From positions 3,596,001-3,660,000 of the forward strand of contig OZ243967.1 of assembly GCA_965214695.1 (NCBI GenBank): a DNA stretch of 64,000 bases, given 5' to 3'. The notes beneath the pieces are model-generated. The model did not search any database, was not told the origin of the DNA, and worked only from the letters and a program-made list of their open reading frames with translations. Both the position numbers and the translations under genes were made by a program. Of the stretch, positions 43,953 to 53,095 are shown piece after piece. The stretch's first letter is position 1, and every line of letters begins with the position of its first letter. The stretch is from JAPOXR01 sp965214695 (GTDB taxonomy: Bacteria > Pseudomonadota > Alphaproteobacteria > Rhodobacterales > Rhodobacteraceae).

Positions 43953-44420
43953 TCAATCGGTATCGTTTGCCTGCGGCCTCAGCTGCATGACGAAGGACTC
44001 GAAATCGTCCGCTTCCTGGAAGTTCTTGTAGACACTTGCAAACCGGACAAATGCAACGGTGTCGATCCGTGCCAGCGCCTCCATGACGATCTCGCCGATC
44101 CTGGCCGACGGTATGTCAGACTCGCTCATGGTCTCGAGTCGCCTGACGATCCCGGAGATCATCCTGGTAACCCGTTCGGCCTCAATCGGCCGCTTGCGCA
44201 AGGCAATCTTGACCGATCGCTCAAGCTTGTCCCGGTCAAAATCCTCGCGCCTGCCGGTGGATTTCCTGACCACGAGATCACGCAACTGCACGCGCTCATA
44301 GCTGGTAAACCTGCCTGAGCAGGACGAACACAGTCGTCTCCGGCGAATGGCTGCATGATCCTCGGCCGGGCGTGAATCCTTGACCTGGGTATCAGTGCTT
44401 CCACAAAAAGGGCAACGCAT
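43953..44420 (-). CDS. nrdR: Transcriptional repressor NrdR
   Basis: A 155-residue NrdR. The zinc ribbon uses Cys 3, 6, 31 and 34 (MRCPFCGSTDTQVKDSRP, LCSSCSGRFTSYE), followed by the ATP-cone (VVRKSTGRREDFDRDKLERS). It senses dATP/ATP and represses ribonucleotide reductase genes. ATG 44420 gives the standard MRCPFC start; GTG 44429 would add three residues. It heads the nrdR-ribD part of the operon, as in most alphaproteobacteria. Confidence 0.95.
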   Translation of the reverse strand: MRCPFCGSTDTQVKDSRPAEDHAAIRRRRLCSSCSGRFTSYERVQLRDLVVRKSTGRREDFDRDKLERSVKIALRKRPIEAERVTRMISGIVRRLETMSESDIPSARIGEIVMEALARIDTVAFVRFASVYKNFQEADDFESFVMQLRPQANDTD

Positions 44421-44567
44421 CTGTCTCACTCATACAAGTTGTTGAGAGTGACAAGATAACTGACACAGCGGGAGGTAATCAACGACATTCCGGCCAGCAC
44501 CACCAAACAGCCCGCGGAAAGGGCAAGGCCGGCCGGCCAGCGGGGTTCCTGGGCAGATGGCGGCGGC

Positions 44568-46499
44568 CTATAGTTCGAACAGCTGTCTGAGGCGGCGGCT
44601 GCGGCTCGGATGCTTGAGCTTGCGCAGCGCCTTCGCCTCGATCTGGCGGATGCGCTCGCGGGTGACTTTGAACTGCTTGCCGACCTCTTCGAGGGTGTGA
44701 TCGGTGTTCATCCCGATCCCGAACCGCATGCGCAACACCCGCTCTTCCCTCGGCGTGAGAGCGGCCAGTGCCCGGGAGGTGGTTTCCTTGAGATTGCCCT
44801 GGATGGCGCTGTCGAGCGGCAGGATGGCATTCTTGTCCTCGATGAAATCGCCAAGCTGGCTGTCCTCCTCGTCGCCGACCGGCGTCTCGAGGCTGATCGG
44901 TTCCTTGGCGATCTTCAGCACCTTGCGAACCTTCTCGAGCGGCATCTGCAGCTTGCGGGCCAGCTCCTCGGGCGTGGGTTCGCGACCGATCTCGTGCAGC
45001 ATCTGTCGGCTGGTCCGGGTAAGCTTGTTGATGGTCTCGATCATATGGACGGGAATCCGGATGGTCCTGGCCTGGTCGGCAATCGATCGGGTGATGGCCT
45101 GGCGGATCCACCAGGTGGCATAGGTCGAGAACTTGTAGCCACGCCGGTATTCGAACTTGTCGACGGCTTTCATCAGGCCGATGTTGCCCTCCTGGATGAG
45201 GTCGAGAAACTGCAGGCCGCGGTTGGTGTATTTCTTGGCAATCGAGATAACCAGCCGGAGATTGGCCTCGACCATCTCCTTCTTGGCACCGCGAGCCTCG
45301 TGCTCGCCCTTCTGGATCTGCTTGACGATCCTGCGGAACTCGGTGATTTCGAATCCCAGGTATTCGGCAATCTCGGCCATTTCGGCGCGAAGACTCTCCA
45401 CGTCATCCAGTGATCTCTCGATCAGCGAGGACCAGCCCCGGCCGGACTTCTTCCTGATGTCATCGATCCATCTCGGGTTCAGCTCGTTGCCGCGCCAGGA
45501 TTCGATGAAATCGCTACGGTTGATGCGGGCCCGATCGGCAAGCTTGACCATGCGGGTGTCAATCGACAACAGGGTTTCGTGGATCTTGTAGATCTGTTCG
45601 ACCAGCTGTTCGATACGGTTGTTGTTCAGCTTCAGACCATTGGTCCGCTCGACCAGTTGTGATCGCAGTTCCTGGTATTTCCGTTCCTTTGCCGCGGTGA
45701 ATCGCCGCGAGCGCGTGGTAATCGCCTTTACCCGGTCGGCCTGGAACGCCTGCAGCTTGGTGTAGCGTCCGGCGATTTCGTCGAGATTTTCCAGGAGTCG
45801 GTCGCGCAACTCGCTCTCCATTGCCGAGACTGACAGGCTGATTTGGTCGTCGCCATCGGGCTCATCGCCGTCGATGTCTTCGGCATCGCCATCCTTGTCG
45901 TCGACCTCGCTCTTGGGAAGTTCCGAATTTGCCTTGTAGGTTTCCTCGAGATCGATGACATCCCGAAGATAGATCTGCTCGTTCAGCAATTCCTCATGCC
46001 AGACGGTTATTGCCTGGAAGGTCAGGGGGCTTTCGCCCAACCCGCTGATCATGGTCTTCCGGCCGGCCTCGATGCGTTTGGCAATGGCGATCTCGCCCTC
46101 ACGCGAGAGCAGTTCGACCGAGCCCATTTCACGCAGATACATGCGGACAGGATCATCGGTCCGGTCCAGTACCTCCGGCGCCTGTGCTGCCACCGTCACA
46201 TCCCTGGGGCCGCCGGATACCTCTACCACCTCCTGGGCCGGCTGGTTTTCTCCCTCCGTCTCTTCCTCGCCCTCAATGACGTTGATGCCCATTTCGGAAA
46301 GCGCCGCCATCACGTTCTCGATCTGCTCGGAGGGAACGGTCTCCGGAGGCAGCACCTGGTTCAAGACGTCGTAGGTGACGTAGCCGCGCTCGCGGGCCTC
46401 GGCGATCATCTTCTTGACCGCGGTGCGGGTCACGTCATGCAGCGGGCTGGAGGAGTCACCTTGATCGTGGGATTTTCTGGCTTCGACGGTTGCTGTCAT
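44568..46499 (-). CDS. rpoD: RNA polymerase primary sigma factor RpoD
   Basis: A 643-residue sigma-70. Region 1.1 is near 25-80, region 1.2 is DDPVRMYLREMGSVELLSREGE near 115, and an acidic non-conserved segment lies at about 195-225. Regions 2.1-2.4 (NLRLVISIAKKYTNRGLQFLDLIQEGN, then KFSTYATWWIRQAI) span about 405-470. Region 3 follows, and region 4.2 is at the C terminus (HTLEEVGKQFKVTRERIRQIE). It directs transcription of housekeeping genes. It follows dnaG on the same strand after 264 bases, the usual macromolecular synthesis arrangement. Confidence 0.97.
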   Translation of the reverse strand: MTATVEARKSHDQGDSSSPLHDVTRTAVKKMIAEARERGYVTYDVLNQVLPPETVPSEQIENVMAALSEMGINVIEGEEETEGENQPAQEVVEVSGGPRDVTVAAQAPEVLDRTDDPVRMYLREMGSVELLSREGEIAIAKRIEAGRKTMISGLGESPLTFQAITVWHEELLNEQIYLRDVIDLEETYKANSELPKSEVDDKDGDAEDIDGDEPDGDDQISLSVSAMESELRDRLLENLDEIAGRYTKLQAFQADRVKAITTRSRRFTAAKERKYQELRSQLVERTNGLKLNNNRIEQLVEQIYKIHETLLSIDTRMVKLADRARINRSDFIESWRGNELNPRWIDDIRKKSGRGWSSLIERSLDDVESLRAEMAEIAEYLGFEITEFRRIVKQIQKGEHEARGAKKEMVEANLRLVISIAKKYTNRGLQFLDLIQEGNIGLMKAVDKFEYRRGYKFSTYATWWIRQAITRSIADQARTIRIPVHMIETINKLTRTSRQMLHEIGREPTPEELARKLQMPLEKVRKVLKIAKEPISLETPVGDEEDSQLGDFIEDKNAILPLDSAIQGNLKETTSRALAALTPREERVLRMRFGIGMNTDHTLEEVGKQFKVTRERIRQIEAKALRKLKHPSRSRRLRQLFEL

Positions 46500-46763
46500 T
46501 GCTCAGTCCTCAGTTGGTGACCTCGTGGCAGTGCCATTACACCTTCATGCACCCGGATTGGCCAGGCCGCACTTGCCGTCAGCAACAGGCCGGCAGCAGG
46601 AATTGCGGCTGCCGACACACGTCACGCGCGTGTAATTTGGGGTCGATTGACAGGAATCCAACCCCTGCCAGGCGCAGAAAATGCCGAATCGTGGACATTC
46701 CGGCCAAGATGGCCCAACCAGTGATGCCACCCTCCGCACCGGGAGGCGGCCAGTTCGATCGAA

Positions 46764-48749
46764 TCACTCATTGACCGGTCCCGGTGATCCTCCATCGCAA
46801 ATGGCCTCGAACTCGCGAATTTCGTCGATCTTGACCCTTACCCCATTGGGCGCGAGTGTAAAATCACCGGTATCGAGACTGCCGGGCCCCCGTCGGGCCT
46901 GTTCGCGTGTTCGGACGGCCTCGGCGACCCTGGCGGTCGAATTGCCTGCATCCTGCTGCTCGATCTCGTTCCGGGCATGGAGAAGTTCTTCCTGGGCACC
47001 GGTCGTCGCCGTCAGCTTGTCGATTTCCTCGCGCAGCGCCAGCACTGCGCTGTCAACCCGCCCCCGGCGACCGTCGGACTCCTCGATGGCTATCTGCAAC
47101 GCCTGCAGATGTCCCGATGACAGGATGTCGTCGATCCGGGCCTGGCCCACCTCATCGGCAATGGCCAGCCGGAACTCGTCATGCCCGCGATCGATGAGCG
47201 CATGATTCCGAATCAGGCTGCCCAGTACCAGCGCGTTGGGCTCGGCGGTCATTTCCAGACCCTCGAGCCGCTCGATGCAGCGGCCGACAACCTCGGGAAC
47301 GGACAGGCAGACCCCGAGAACGACGGTCTCACGCAACTGCCGCTCGAAATTCCTGCCCGGGGCCGCCTTGGCCAGCAGGGAACTGCGCAACTCGAAGGAG
47401 GGCGAGTGGTCGGTCTGACCGCGCCGGTATCCGGACTGACCCCGCCGGTCACCGCCGCGCCTGCCGGCAGATTTGCCGGCATCGTTGATGAGCGAGCGAA
47501 AGGTCGTCCGGTAATGGCGCTTGACTGTCGGGTCCCGCACCGATTCGGCGGCGCGCATCAGCGCCGCCTCGAGTTCGGCTCGGCTCTCGGGTGTAGTCAG
47601 GGTCCTGCGTCGGGATTCGCATTGCCAGACGAACTGGGCCAGAGGCATGGCCTGCTTCAGCATCTGCCGCATGGTCTTCACGCCGAATTGCCGGATGACA
47701 TCGTCCGGGTCCTTGCCTTCCGGCATGACACAGAAACCGAGGGACTTGCCGGGTTCAAGCATCGGCATGGCCAGGCGGGCCAGCCTTTCCGCCGCATTGA
47801 GGCCGGCAGTGTCGCCATCCATTGCCAGCACCGGCTCCGCCGACACTCGCCACAACATTCGAAGCTGGGTGTCGGTGATCGCGGTCCCGAGCGGTGCCAC
47901 GCAGCACTCGAGTCCGGCCTGGTGCAGCATCAGGACATCCATGTACCCCTCCACCACCACCAGCCTGTCATCCTGGCCGGCGGCATTCCTGGCCGGACCG
48001 TGATTGAACAGGCAGGTTCCCTTCTTGAAGATCTCGGTCTCCGAGGAATTCAGGTACTTGGCCGCAGATGTTGATCCCATGACCCGGCCGCCGAAGGCAA
48101 TCACCCGGCCGCGCAAATCATTGATCGGAAACATCAGGCGACCTCGAAACCGGTCATAGAGTTCGTTCCGCTCCTCCGAACGGGCCACCATGCCGGAATC
48201 GAGCATGAGCTGTTCGGAGAAACCCTTGCCTCGCAGGTATTTGAGCAGGGTGTTGCCGGCGGGGGCAAATCCCAGCCGGAAGGTTTGCCGGGTCTTGTCG
48301 CTGACGCCGCGCCCGGCAAGGTAATTCCTGGTCTCGGTGCCGCTCGCCGATTGCAGCGCCTCCTGGAAATAGCGGGCCGATTCCTCGCATACCGCCTGGA
48401 TCTGCGATTCACGGTCAGCTTTTTCCTTCGCCCGGGGATCCGGTTGCGGGACCGTCATCCCGACCATGCCGGCCAGCACCTCCACCGATTCCCGGAAACC
48501 CAGGTTCCGGGTGCTGCGCAGGAAGGAAATCGCGTTGCCTTTCTCGTGGCAACCGAAGCAGTAATACACCCCCTTCCGGTCATCGACATGAAAGGAAGGC
48601 GTCTTCTCGTTGTGGAACGGACAGCAGGCCCAGAAATCGCCCTTGGCCGGTTGCGACTTGCGGGCATCCCAGTTCACACTCTTGCCGATCACGGTCGCCA
48701 GCGACACTCGCTCCAGCAACTGATTCCTGAAATGGTCACTGATGGTCAA
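46764..48749 (-). CDS. dnaG: DNA primase DnaG
   Basis: A 661-residue primase. The zinc site uses Cys43, His46, Cys64 and Cys67 (CCPFHNEKTPSF, YYCFGC), the TOPRIM core is VVVEGYMDVLMLHQ near 272 and DGDTAG near 317, and a helicase-binding C-terminal region follows. It makes RNA primers at the replication fork. The frame opens with TTG at 48749, preceded by GGTGG; this unusual start is the only one consistent with the MTISDHF N terminus. A serine/arginine/glycine-rich linker (GRRGGDRRGQSGYRRG) lies near 432. It is 15 bases downstream of the small membrane gene. Confidence 0.95.
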   Translation of the reverse strand: MTISDHFRNQLLERVSLATVIGKSVNWDARKSQPAKGDFWACCPFHNEKTPSFHVDDRKGVYYCFGCHEKGNAISFLRSTRNLGFRESVEVLAGMVGMTVPQPDPRAKEKADRESQIQAVCEESARYFQEALQSASGTETRNYLAGRGVSDKTRQTFRLGFAPAGNTLLKYLRGKGFSEQLMLDSGMVARSEERNELYDRFRGRLMFPINDLRGRVIAFGGRVMGSTSAAKYLNSSETEIFKKGTCLFNHGPARNAAGQDDRLVVVEGYMDVLMLHQAGLECCVAPLGTAITDTQLRMLWRVSAEPVLAMDGDTAGLNAAERLARLAMPMLEPGKSLGFCVMPEGKDPDDVIRQFGVKTMRQMLKQAMPLAQFVWQCESRRRTLTTPESRAELEAALMRAAESVRDPTVKRHYRTTFRSLINDAGKSAGRRGGDRRGQSGYRRGQTDHSPSFELRSSLLAKAAPGRNFERQLRETVVLGVCLSVPEVVGRCIERLEGLEMTAEPNALVLGSLIRNHALIDRGHDEFRLAIADEVGQARIDDILSSGHLQALQIAIEESDGRRGRVDSAVLALREEIDKLTATTGAQEELLHARNEIEQQDAGNSTARVAEAVRTREQARRGPGSLDTGDFTLAPNGVRVKIDEIREFEAICDGGSPGPVNE

Positions 48750-48764
48750 TATCCACCGCCTTCG

Positions 48765-49106
48765 TCATTCCTGGCCTCCCTCGACCAGGGAGTCGTGCCC
48801 GGCGATGGTGATGGTCTGGATCAGCCGTCCGTCCTGCCGGTCGAAGATCAGGATCTCGTCATCATCCGTCACCACCGCATACCAAGACCGTCCCTGGGTA
48901 AAGGCGACGGCATCCGAATTCGCCGGCAGGTCGATCGTTCCGGGAAGGGACACGCTACCGGGCGAGGCGAGATCCTGAAATCTTGATACAAACAATACGA
49001 CAATCGTAATAAATCCTGCAATCATCGTCACCGTCAACGCAGTCACCATCACTTTCAGCCATCTGACGGTGGCCCTGTTCCCGGCCATGTGTGAAGGATC
49101 TTCCAT
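48765..49106 (-). CDS. Small membrane protein, DUF6476-like
   Basis: A 113-residue protein (107 if started at ATG 49088). One membrane helix, VMVTALTVTMIAGFITIVVLFV near 18-40, is followed by a periplasmic beta-rich tail (ANSDAVAFTQGRSWYAVVTDDDEILIFDRQDGRLIQTITI). This is the DUF6476-like protein found divergent from rluD in alphaproteobacteria; its function is unknown. If ATG 49106 is used, its start shares a CATG with the rluD start on the other strand. It precedes dnaG closely and may be cotranscribed with it. Confidence 0.75.
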   Translation of the reverse strand: MEDPSHMAGNRATVRWLKVMVTALTVTMIAGFITIVVLFVSRFQDLASPGSVSLPGTIDLPANSDAVAFTQGRSWYAVVTDDDEILIFDRQDGRLIQTITIAGHDSLVEGGQE

Positions 49107-50130
49107 GAGCCTGCCCCGAACGGTAACCGTGGAAATCGGCGAGGACCCGCCTGCAAGACTTGATAGTGCGCTGGCGAGGTTTCTGCCAGCAGATGAATCG
49201 ATCAGCAGGACCAGGCTCAAGGGGCTGATCCTGGGCGGCCATGTGCGGACCGGCGAGGACCGGGTCACGGACCCGACCCGGATGGTCAAGCCAGGAGAAT
49301 CCTGGACGATCACCGTTCCGGAACCGGAATCCGCAGGTCTCGCCGCCGAAAATATCGACCTGTCGATCCTGCACGAGGATGACGAGGTCCTGGTCCTTGA
49401 CAAACCGGCCGGCATGGTCGTCCACCCGGCCAGGGGCAACTGGCATGGAACCCTGATCAACGCCGTCCTCCACCATTGCGGCGACAGGTTGCTCGGTGTC
49501 GGGGATGTCAGGCGTCCGGGCATTGTCCACAGGCTGGACAAGGACACCTCCGGGGTCATGGTCGTGGCCAAGACCGACCGGGCCGTCGATTCGCTGTCCC
49601 GGCAGTTCGGCAACCGCACGATCGGCAGGATCTATCTCGCCGTTATCCGCGGGGTTCCGGACAACAGGTCACGGTTTGCCGGCTATGACCGAATCACTGT
49701 CGAGCGGGGCCGTCAGTTGCGAATCGAGGGGGAAATCGGTCGGCATCCGGGTAATCGTCTCAAGATGGCAGTGGTCAAATCCGGGGGCAGGGCGGCGGTG
49801 ACCCGGGTGAAGGTCCGGGAGGTGCTGGCCAGCGGCGCCGCCTCGCTGGTCGAATGCCGGCTCGAGACCGGACGAACGCACCAGATCAGGGTGCATTTGG
49901 AGCGGGTTGGCCACCCGGTCATCGGTGATCAGCTGTACGGGTCCGGCTCGCGGGCGCTGGCGGCAGGACAGGCGGCGCGTGATGCCGCAACCGGGTTCCG
50001 GCGCCAGGCGCTGCATGCCGCTCTCCTCGAATTCGATCATCCGGCCCATGGCCGGCGTCGCCGCTTCGAGGCTGGCATGCCCGATGACATGACCGGCCTG
50101 GTCGACGCCCTGAAATCGGATCCGCCCTGA
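49105..50130 (+). CDS. rluD: 23S rRNA pseudouridine synthase, RluD family
   Basis: A 341-residue enzyme with an N-terminal S4 RNA-binding domain (ARLDSALARFLPADESISRTRLKGLILGGHV) and a pseudouridine synthase domain. The catalytic motif GIVHRLDKDTSGVMVVAKT lies near 138-156, with the Asp at about 143. LVECRLETGRTHQIRVHLERVGHPVIGDQLYG follows near 250. RluD modifies the helix 69 loop of 23S rRNA. ATG 49105 is preceded by GAAGGA. It is followed by rpoH. Confidence 0.93.
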   Translation: MSLPRTVTVEIGEDPPARLDSALARFLPADESISRTRLKGLILGGHVRTGEDRVTDPTRMVKPGESWTITVPEPESAGLAAENIDLSILHEDDEVLVLDKPAGMVVHPARGNWHGTLINAVLHHCGDRLLGVGDVRRPGIVHRLDKDTSGVMVVAKTDRAVDSLSRQFGNRTIGRIYLAVIRGVPDNRSRFAGYDRITVERGRQLRIEGEIGRHPGNRLKMAVVKSGGRAAVTRVKVREVLASGAASLVECRLETGRTHQIRVHLERVGHPVIGDQLYGSGSRALAAGQAARDAATGFRRQALHAALLEFDHPAHGRRRRFEAGMPDDMTGLVDALKSDPP

Positions 50131-50314
50131 TCGAGGGCGACTCTATTGCGGATGGGATGCTCCGGTTTGCAGGCATCGTGATCCCGGGTGGGACGCCCGG
50201 CATGCAGGCGGATTTTTGGTTGTTGGTGCGAGTGGTTTGTGGGCTGGCTATTGAAGATGGGTCGGTTGATGCCTATCTCGAAGGTCACGGTATCTTAGAA
50301 GGGAGTACGCAGAA

Positions 50315-51214
50315 TTGCCCGGATACAGCACATTGCCCGTTCCATCGGCCGAGGCTGGCCTGGGTTCCTACCTGGCGGAGATTCGGAAATTTCCGATCCT
50401 CGAAAAGGAACAGGAATACATGCTGGCCAAGCGGTGGGTCGAACACCAGGACTCGCAGGCGGCCCATGACCTGGTGACGTCGCATCTGCGTTTGGCGGCC
50501 AAGATTGCCATGGGCTACCGCGGCTACGGGCTTCCGGTCGCCGACATCATTTCCGAAGCCAATGTCGGGTTGATGCAGGCGGTCAAGAAATTCGATCCGG
50601 AACGGGGATTTCGGCTGGCGACCTATGCCATGTGGTGGATCAGGGCCAGCGTCCAGGAATTCGTCCTGCGTAGCTGGAGCATCGTCAAGCTCGGGACGAC
50701 GAGATCGCAGAAGAAGCTGTTCTTCAACCTGCGCAAGGCGAAGCAGCGCATCGGCGTCTACGACAATGTCGAGCTGACCGATCAGCAGGCCTCGGATTTG
50801 TCGGACATGCTGAATGTCTCGGAGGATGAAGTCCGTTCGATGAATGGCAGGCTCTCCGGACGGGATGGCTCGCTCAATGTCACCATCGGCAGGGACGAGG
50901 ATGATTCCCGGGAATGGCTGGACTCCATTGCCGACGAGACTGCGAACCATGCCGAGCAATTTGCCGAGTCGCAGGAGCTGGAGGAGCGCAGCAAGCTGCT
51001 GCAGCAGGCGCTCGGGGTCCTCAATGACCGGGAAGCCGACATCCTGACCAGCCGGAAGCTGAGCGATTCGCCAATGACCCTCGAGGAACTGTCGGTGAAA
51101 TACGGTGTCAGCCGCGAGCGAATCCGGCAGATCGAGGAACGGGCCTACGAGAAGATCAGGGACCGGGTACGCGAGCTCGCTGCCGCAAGGGGAATGGCGC
51201 CAGAGCCCGCCTGA
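50315..51214 (+). CDS. rpoH: Heat-shock sigma factor RpoH (sigma-32)
   Basis: A 299-residue sigma factor. Region 2 is intact (HLRLAAKIAMGYRGYGLPVADIISEANVGLMQAV, then ATYAMWWIRASVQEFVLRSWSIVKLGTT), and the RpoH-box QKKLFFNLRKAKQR follows near 132. Region 4 ends with SVKYGVSRERIRQIEERAYEKIR. It drives heat-shock genes. The start is TTG 50315, nine bases after GAAGGGAG; no nearby ATG gives the expected N terminus. The 184-base gap after rluD should carry its own promoter. Confidence 0.95.
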   Translation: MPGYSTLPVPSAEAGLGSYLAEIRKFPILEKEQEYMLAKRWVEHQDSQAAHDLVTSHLRLAAKIAMGYRGYGLPVADIISEANVGLMQAVKKFDPERGFRLATYAMWWIRASVQEFVLRSWSIVKLGTTRSQKKLFFNLRKAKQRIGVYDNVELTDQQASDLSDMLNVSEDEVRSMNGRLSGRDGSLNVTIGRDEDDSREWLDSIADETANHAEQFAESQELEERSKLLQQALGVLNDREADILTSRKLSDSPMTLEELSVKYGVSRERIRQIEERAYEKIRDRVRELAAARGMAPEPA

Positions 51215-51259
51215 CCGGCCTTGCGACCAGGGAGGACCGCAATGCCGGGACCTTCCCGG

Positions 51260-53095
51260 TCAGCCGTCAAGCTCTTCCAGTTCGTCGACCAGCCCCTCGA
51301 TGACCTGCAGGCCGGTATTCCAGAAGGCAGGCTCGGTTGGATCAAGCCCGAATCTCGCCAGCGAGTCCCGGTAGTTCCTGGAGCCGCCAGCCGCGAGCAG
51401 ATCGGAATACCTGTCCTGGAAACCGTCGCCACCACGTTCGAACTCGGAATAGAGGGCATGCACGAGACCATGTCCGAAAGCATAGGCATAGACGTAGAAC
51501 GGCGCGTGGATGAAATGCGGGACGTAGCACCAGAAGCTCCGGTAACTGTCGGGAAGGTTGACCGCCGGCCCGAGGCTCTCGCTCTGGACGCCCATCCATA
51601 GCTCGCCAATCTCGTCTGATGTCAACTCCCCCTCCGCCCGCCTGTCGTGGAGGCGTGATTCGAAATCGTAGAAGGCAATCTGCCGGATGACGGTGTTGAT
51701 CATGTCCTCGACCTTGCTGGCCAGCAACACCTGCCGTTGCTGCCGGTTTTGTGCACCGTCCAGCAACTCATGGAAGGTCAGCATCTCGGCAAAGACGCTG
51801 GCAGTCTCGGCCAAGGTGAGCGGTGTCTGCGAAAGCAGCTCGCCCTGGCTGGCGGCGAGCACCTGGTGAACGCCATGGCCAAGCTCATGGGCAAGCACCA
51901 TCACGTCCCTCGGCTTGCCGGCATAATTGAGCAGGATGTAGGGGTGGGCGTCCGTCGTCGTCGGATGCGAGAAGGCGCCCGAGGCCTTCCCGGGGCGCAT
52001 TTCGGCGTCGATCCAGCCCTTCTCGAAGAACCGGGCCGAGATCCCGGACATGTCGGGCGAAAAGCCTGAAAACGCCCGCTGGACGGTCTGCTTGGCCTCC
52101 CGCCAGCCGATCCGGCGCTCCGATTCCATTTTGAGAGGCGCATTCCTGTCCCAGATTTCCAGCTTCTTCAGTCCCAGCATCCTCGCCTTGAGCCGGTAGT
52201 AGCGATGCGAGGTTCGCTGGCAGGAGTCGGATACCGCCCTGTGCAGCGACTCGACGACTTCCGCATCCACCTCGTTGTCGAGATGTCGCTCTGCCTGCGG
52301 GCTGGAGAATTGCCGCCAGTCATCGCCGATTGCCTTGTCCCTGGCCAGGGTGTTGGTGATGAGCGTCAGCAGCGGCAAATGCTCATCGAAGGCGCGGGCA
52401 AGGGCCTGGTATGCCTTCCGGCGAACCGGTCGTCGCTGGTCGCTGAGCAGGGTCAGGGTCTCCTCGAGGGTGTTCCGGGTCTTGCCGTCCCCGAACCGCA
52501 TCCGGGCAAATGTCTCGTCGAAGAGGCGCACCCATGCCGACCTGCCGACGGCGGATTTGTCGACGATATACTGCTCCAGCTCCAGCGAGAGGAGATGCGG
52601 CCGCATCTTCCTGAGTCGGTCGAGCACGGGTCGGTAGCGCCGCAGGCCGGCATTCTCGGCCAGCATGGCCTCGTAGGCCGCGTCATCAATTCCGGCGATT
52701 TCGAGGTCAAGGAAGACCAGCTGTCCCGATATGGCGTTCAGTCGCTGCTGGCAGTCGGCCAGGAACTTGCCCCTGAGCGGGTCGGTCGTCTGCTCGGCAA
52801 AATGCAGCTGGGCATAGGAGCTGATCCGGGCGACCCGGGCCGAAATCTGCTCATAGGCCTCGATTGCCGCCAGCAATTCATCGGCCCCCAGCGTACCAAT
52901 CCGCCCCTCGTAATCCCGGGAAAAGCCGGAGCAGCCGGATTCGAGCCATTCGAAGTCATTCTCCAGTTCGGCAGAATCCCGGCCGGGATAGAGATCATCC
53001 AGGCTCCACACCGGCAGGTCGCCGCCCGCTTGTCCGTCCTGCCCCTGGTCGGTTGCCATGACCGGTGACTCCCGGCCTTCGATCGAGATGATCAT
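51260..53095 (-). CDS. pepF: Oligoendopeptidase F-type M3 metallopeptidase
   Basis: A 611-residue M3 peptidase. The N-terminal PepF domain (WSLDDLYPGRDSAELENDFE) leads to the catalytic zinc motif VLAHELGHGVHQVLA near 400, with the second metal residue in LAETASVFAEM near 428. PepF enzymes cut small peptides in the cytoplasm. ATG 53095 is preceded by AAGGGAG and overlaps the stop of the carnitine dehydrogenase gene as ATGA; this ATGA and the strong site decide the start. It converges on rpoH. Confidence 0.92.
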   Translation of the reverse strand: MIISIEGRESPVMATDQGQDGQAGGDLPVWSLDDLYPGRDSAELENDFEWLESGCSGFSRDYEGRIGTLGADELLAAIEAYEQISARVARISSYAQLHFAEQTTDPLRGKFLADCQQRLNAISGQLVFLDLEIAGIDDAAYEAMLAENAGLRRYRPVLDRLRKMRPHLLSLELEQYIVDKSAVGRSAWVRLFDETFARMRFGDGKTRNTLEETLTLLSDQRRPVRRKAYQALARAFDEHLPLLTLITNTLARDKAIGDDWRQFSSPQAERHLDNEVDAEVVESLHRAVSDSCQRTSHRYYRLKARMLGLKKLEIWDRNAPLKMESERRIGWREAKQTVQRAFSGFSPDMSGISARFFEKGWIDAEMRPGKASGAFSHPTTTDAHPYILLNYAGKPRDVMVLAHELGHGVHQVLAASQGELLSQTPLTLAETASVFAEMLTFHELLDGAQNRQQRQVLLASKVEDMINTVIRQIAFYDFESRLHDRRAEGELTSDEIGELWMGVQSESLGPAVNLPDSYRSFWCYVPHFIHAPFYVYAYAFGHGLVHALYSEFERGGDGFQDRYSDLLAAGGSRNYRDSLARFGLDPTEPAFWNTGLQVIEGLVDELEELDG

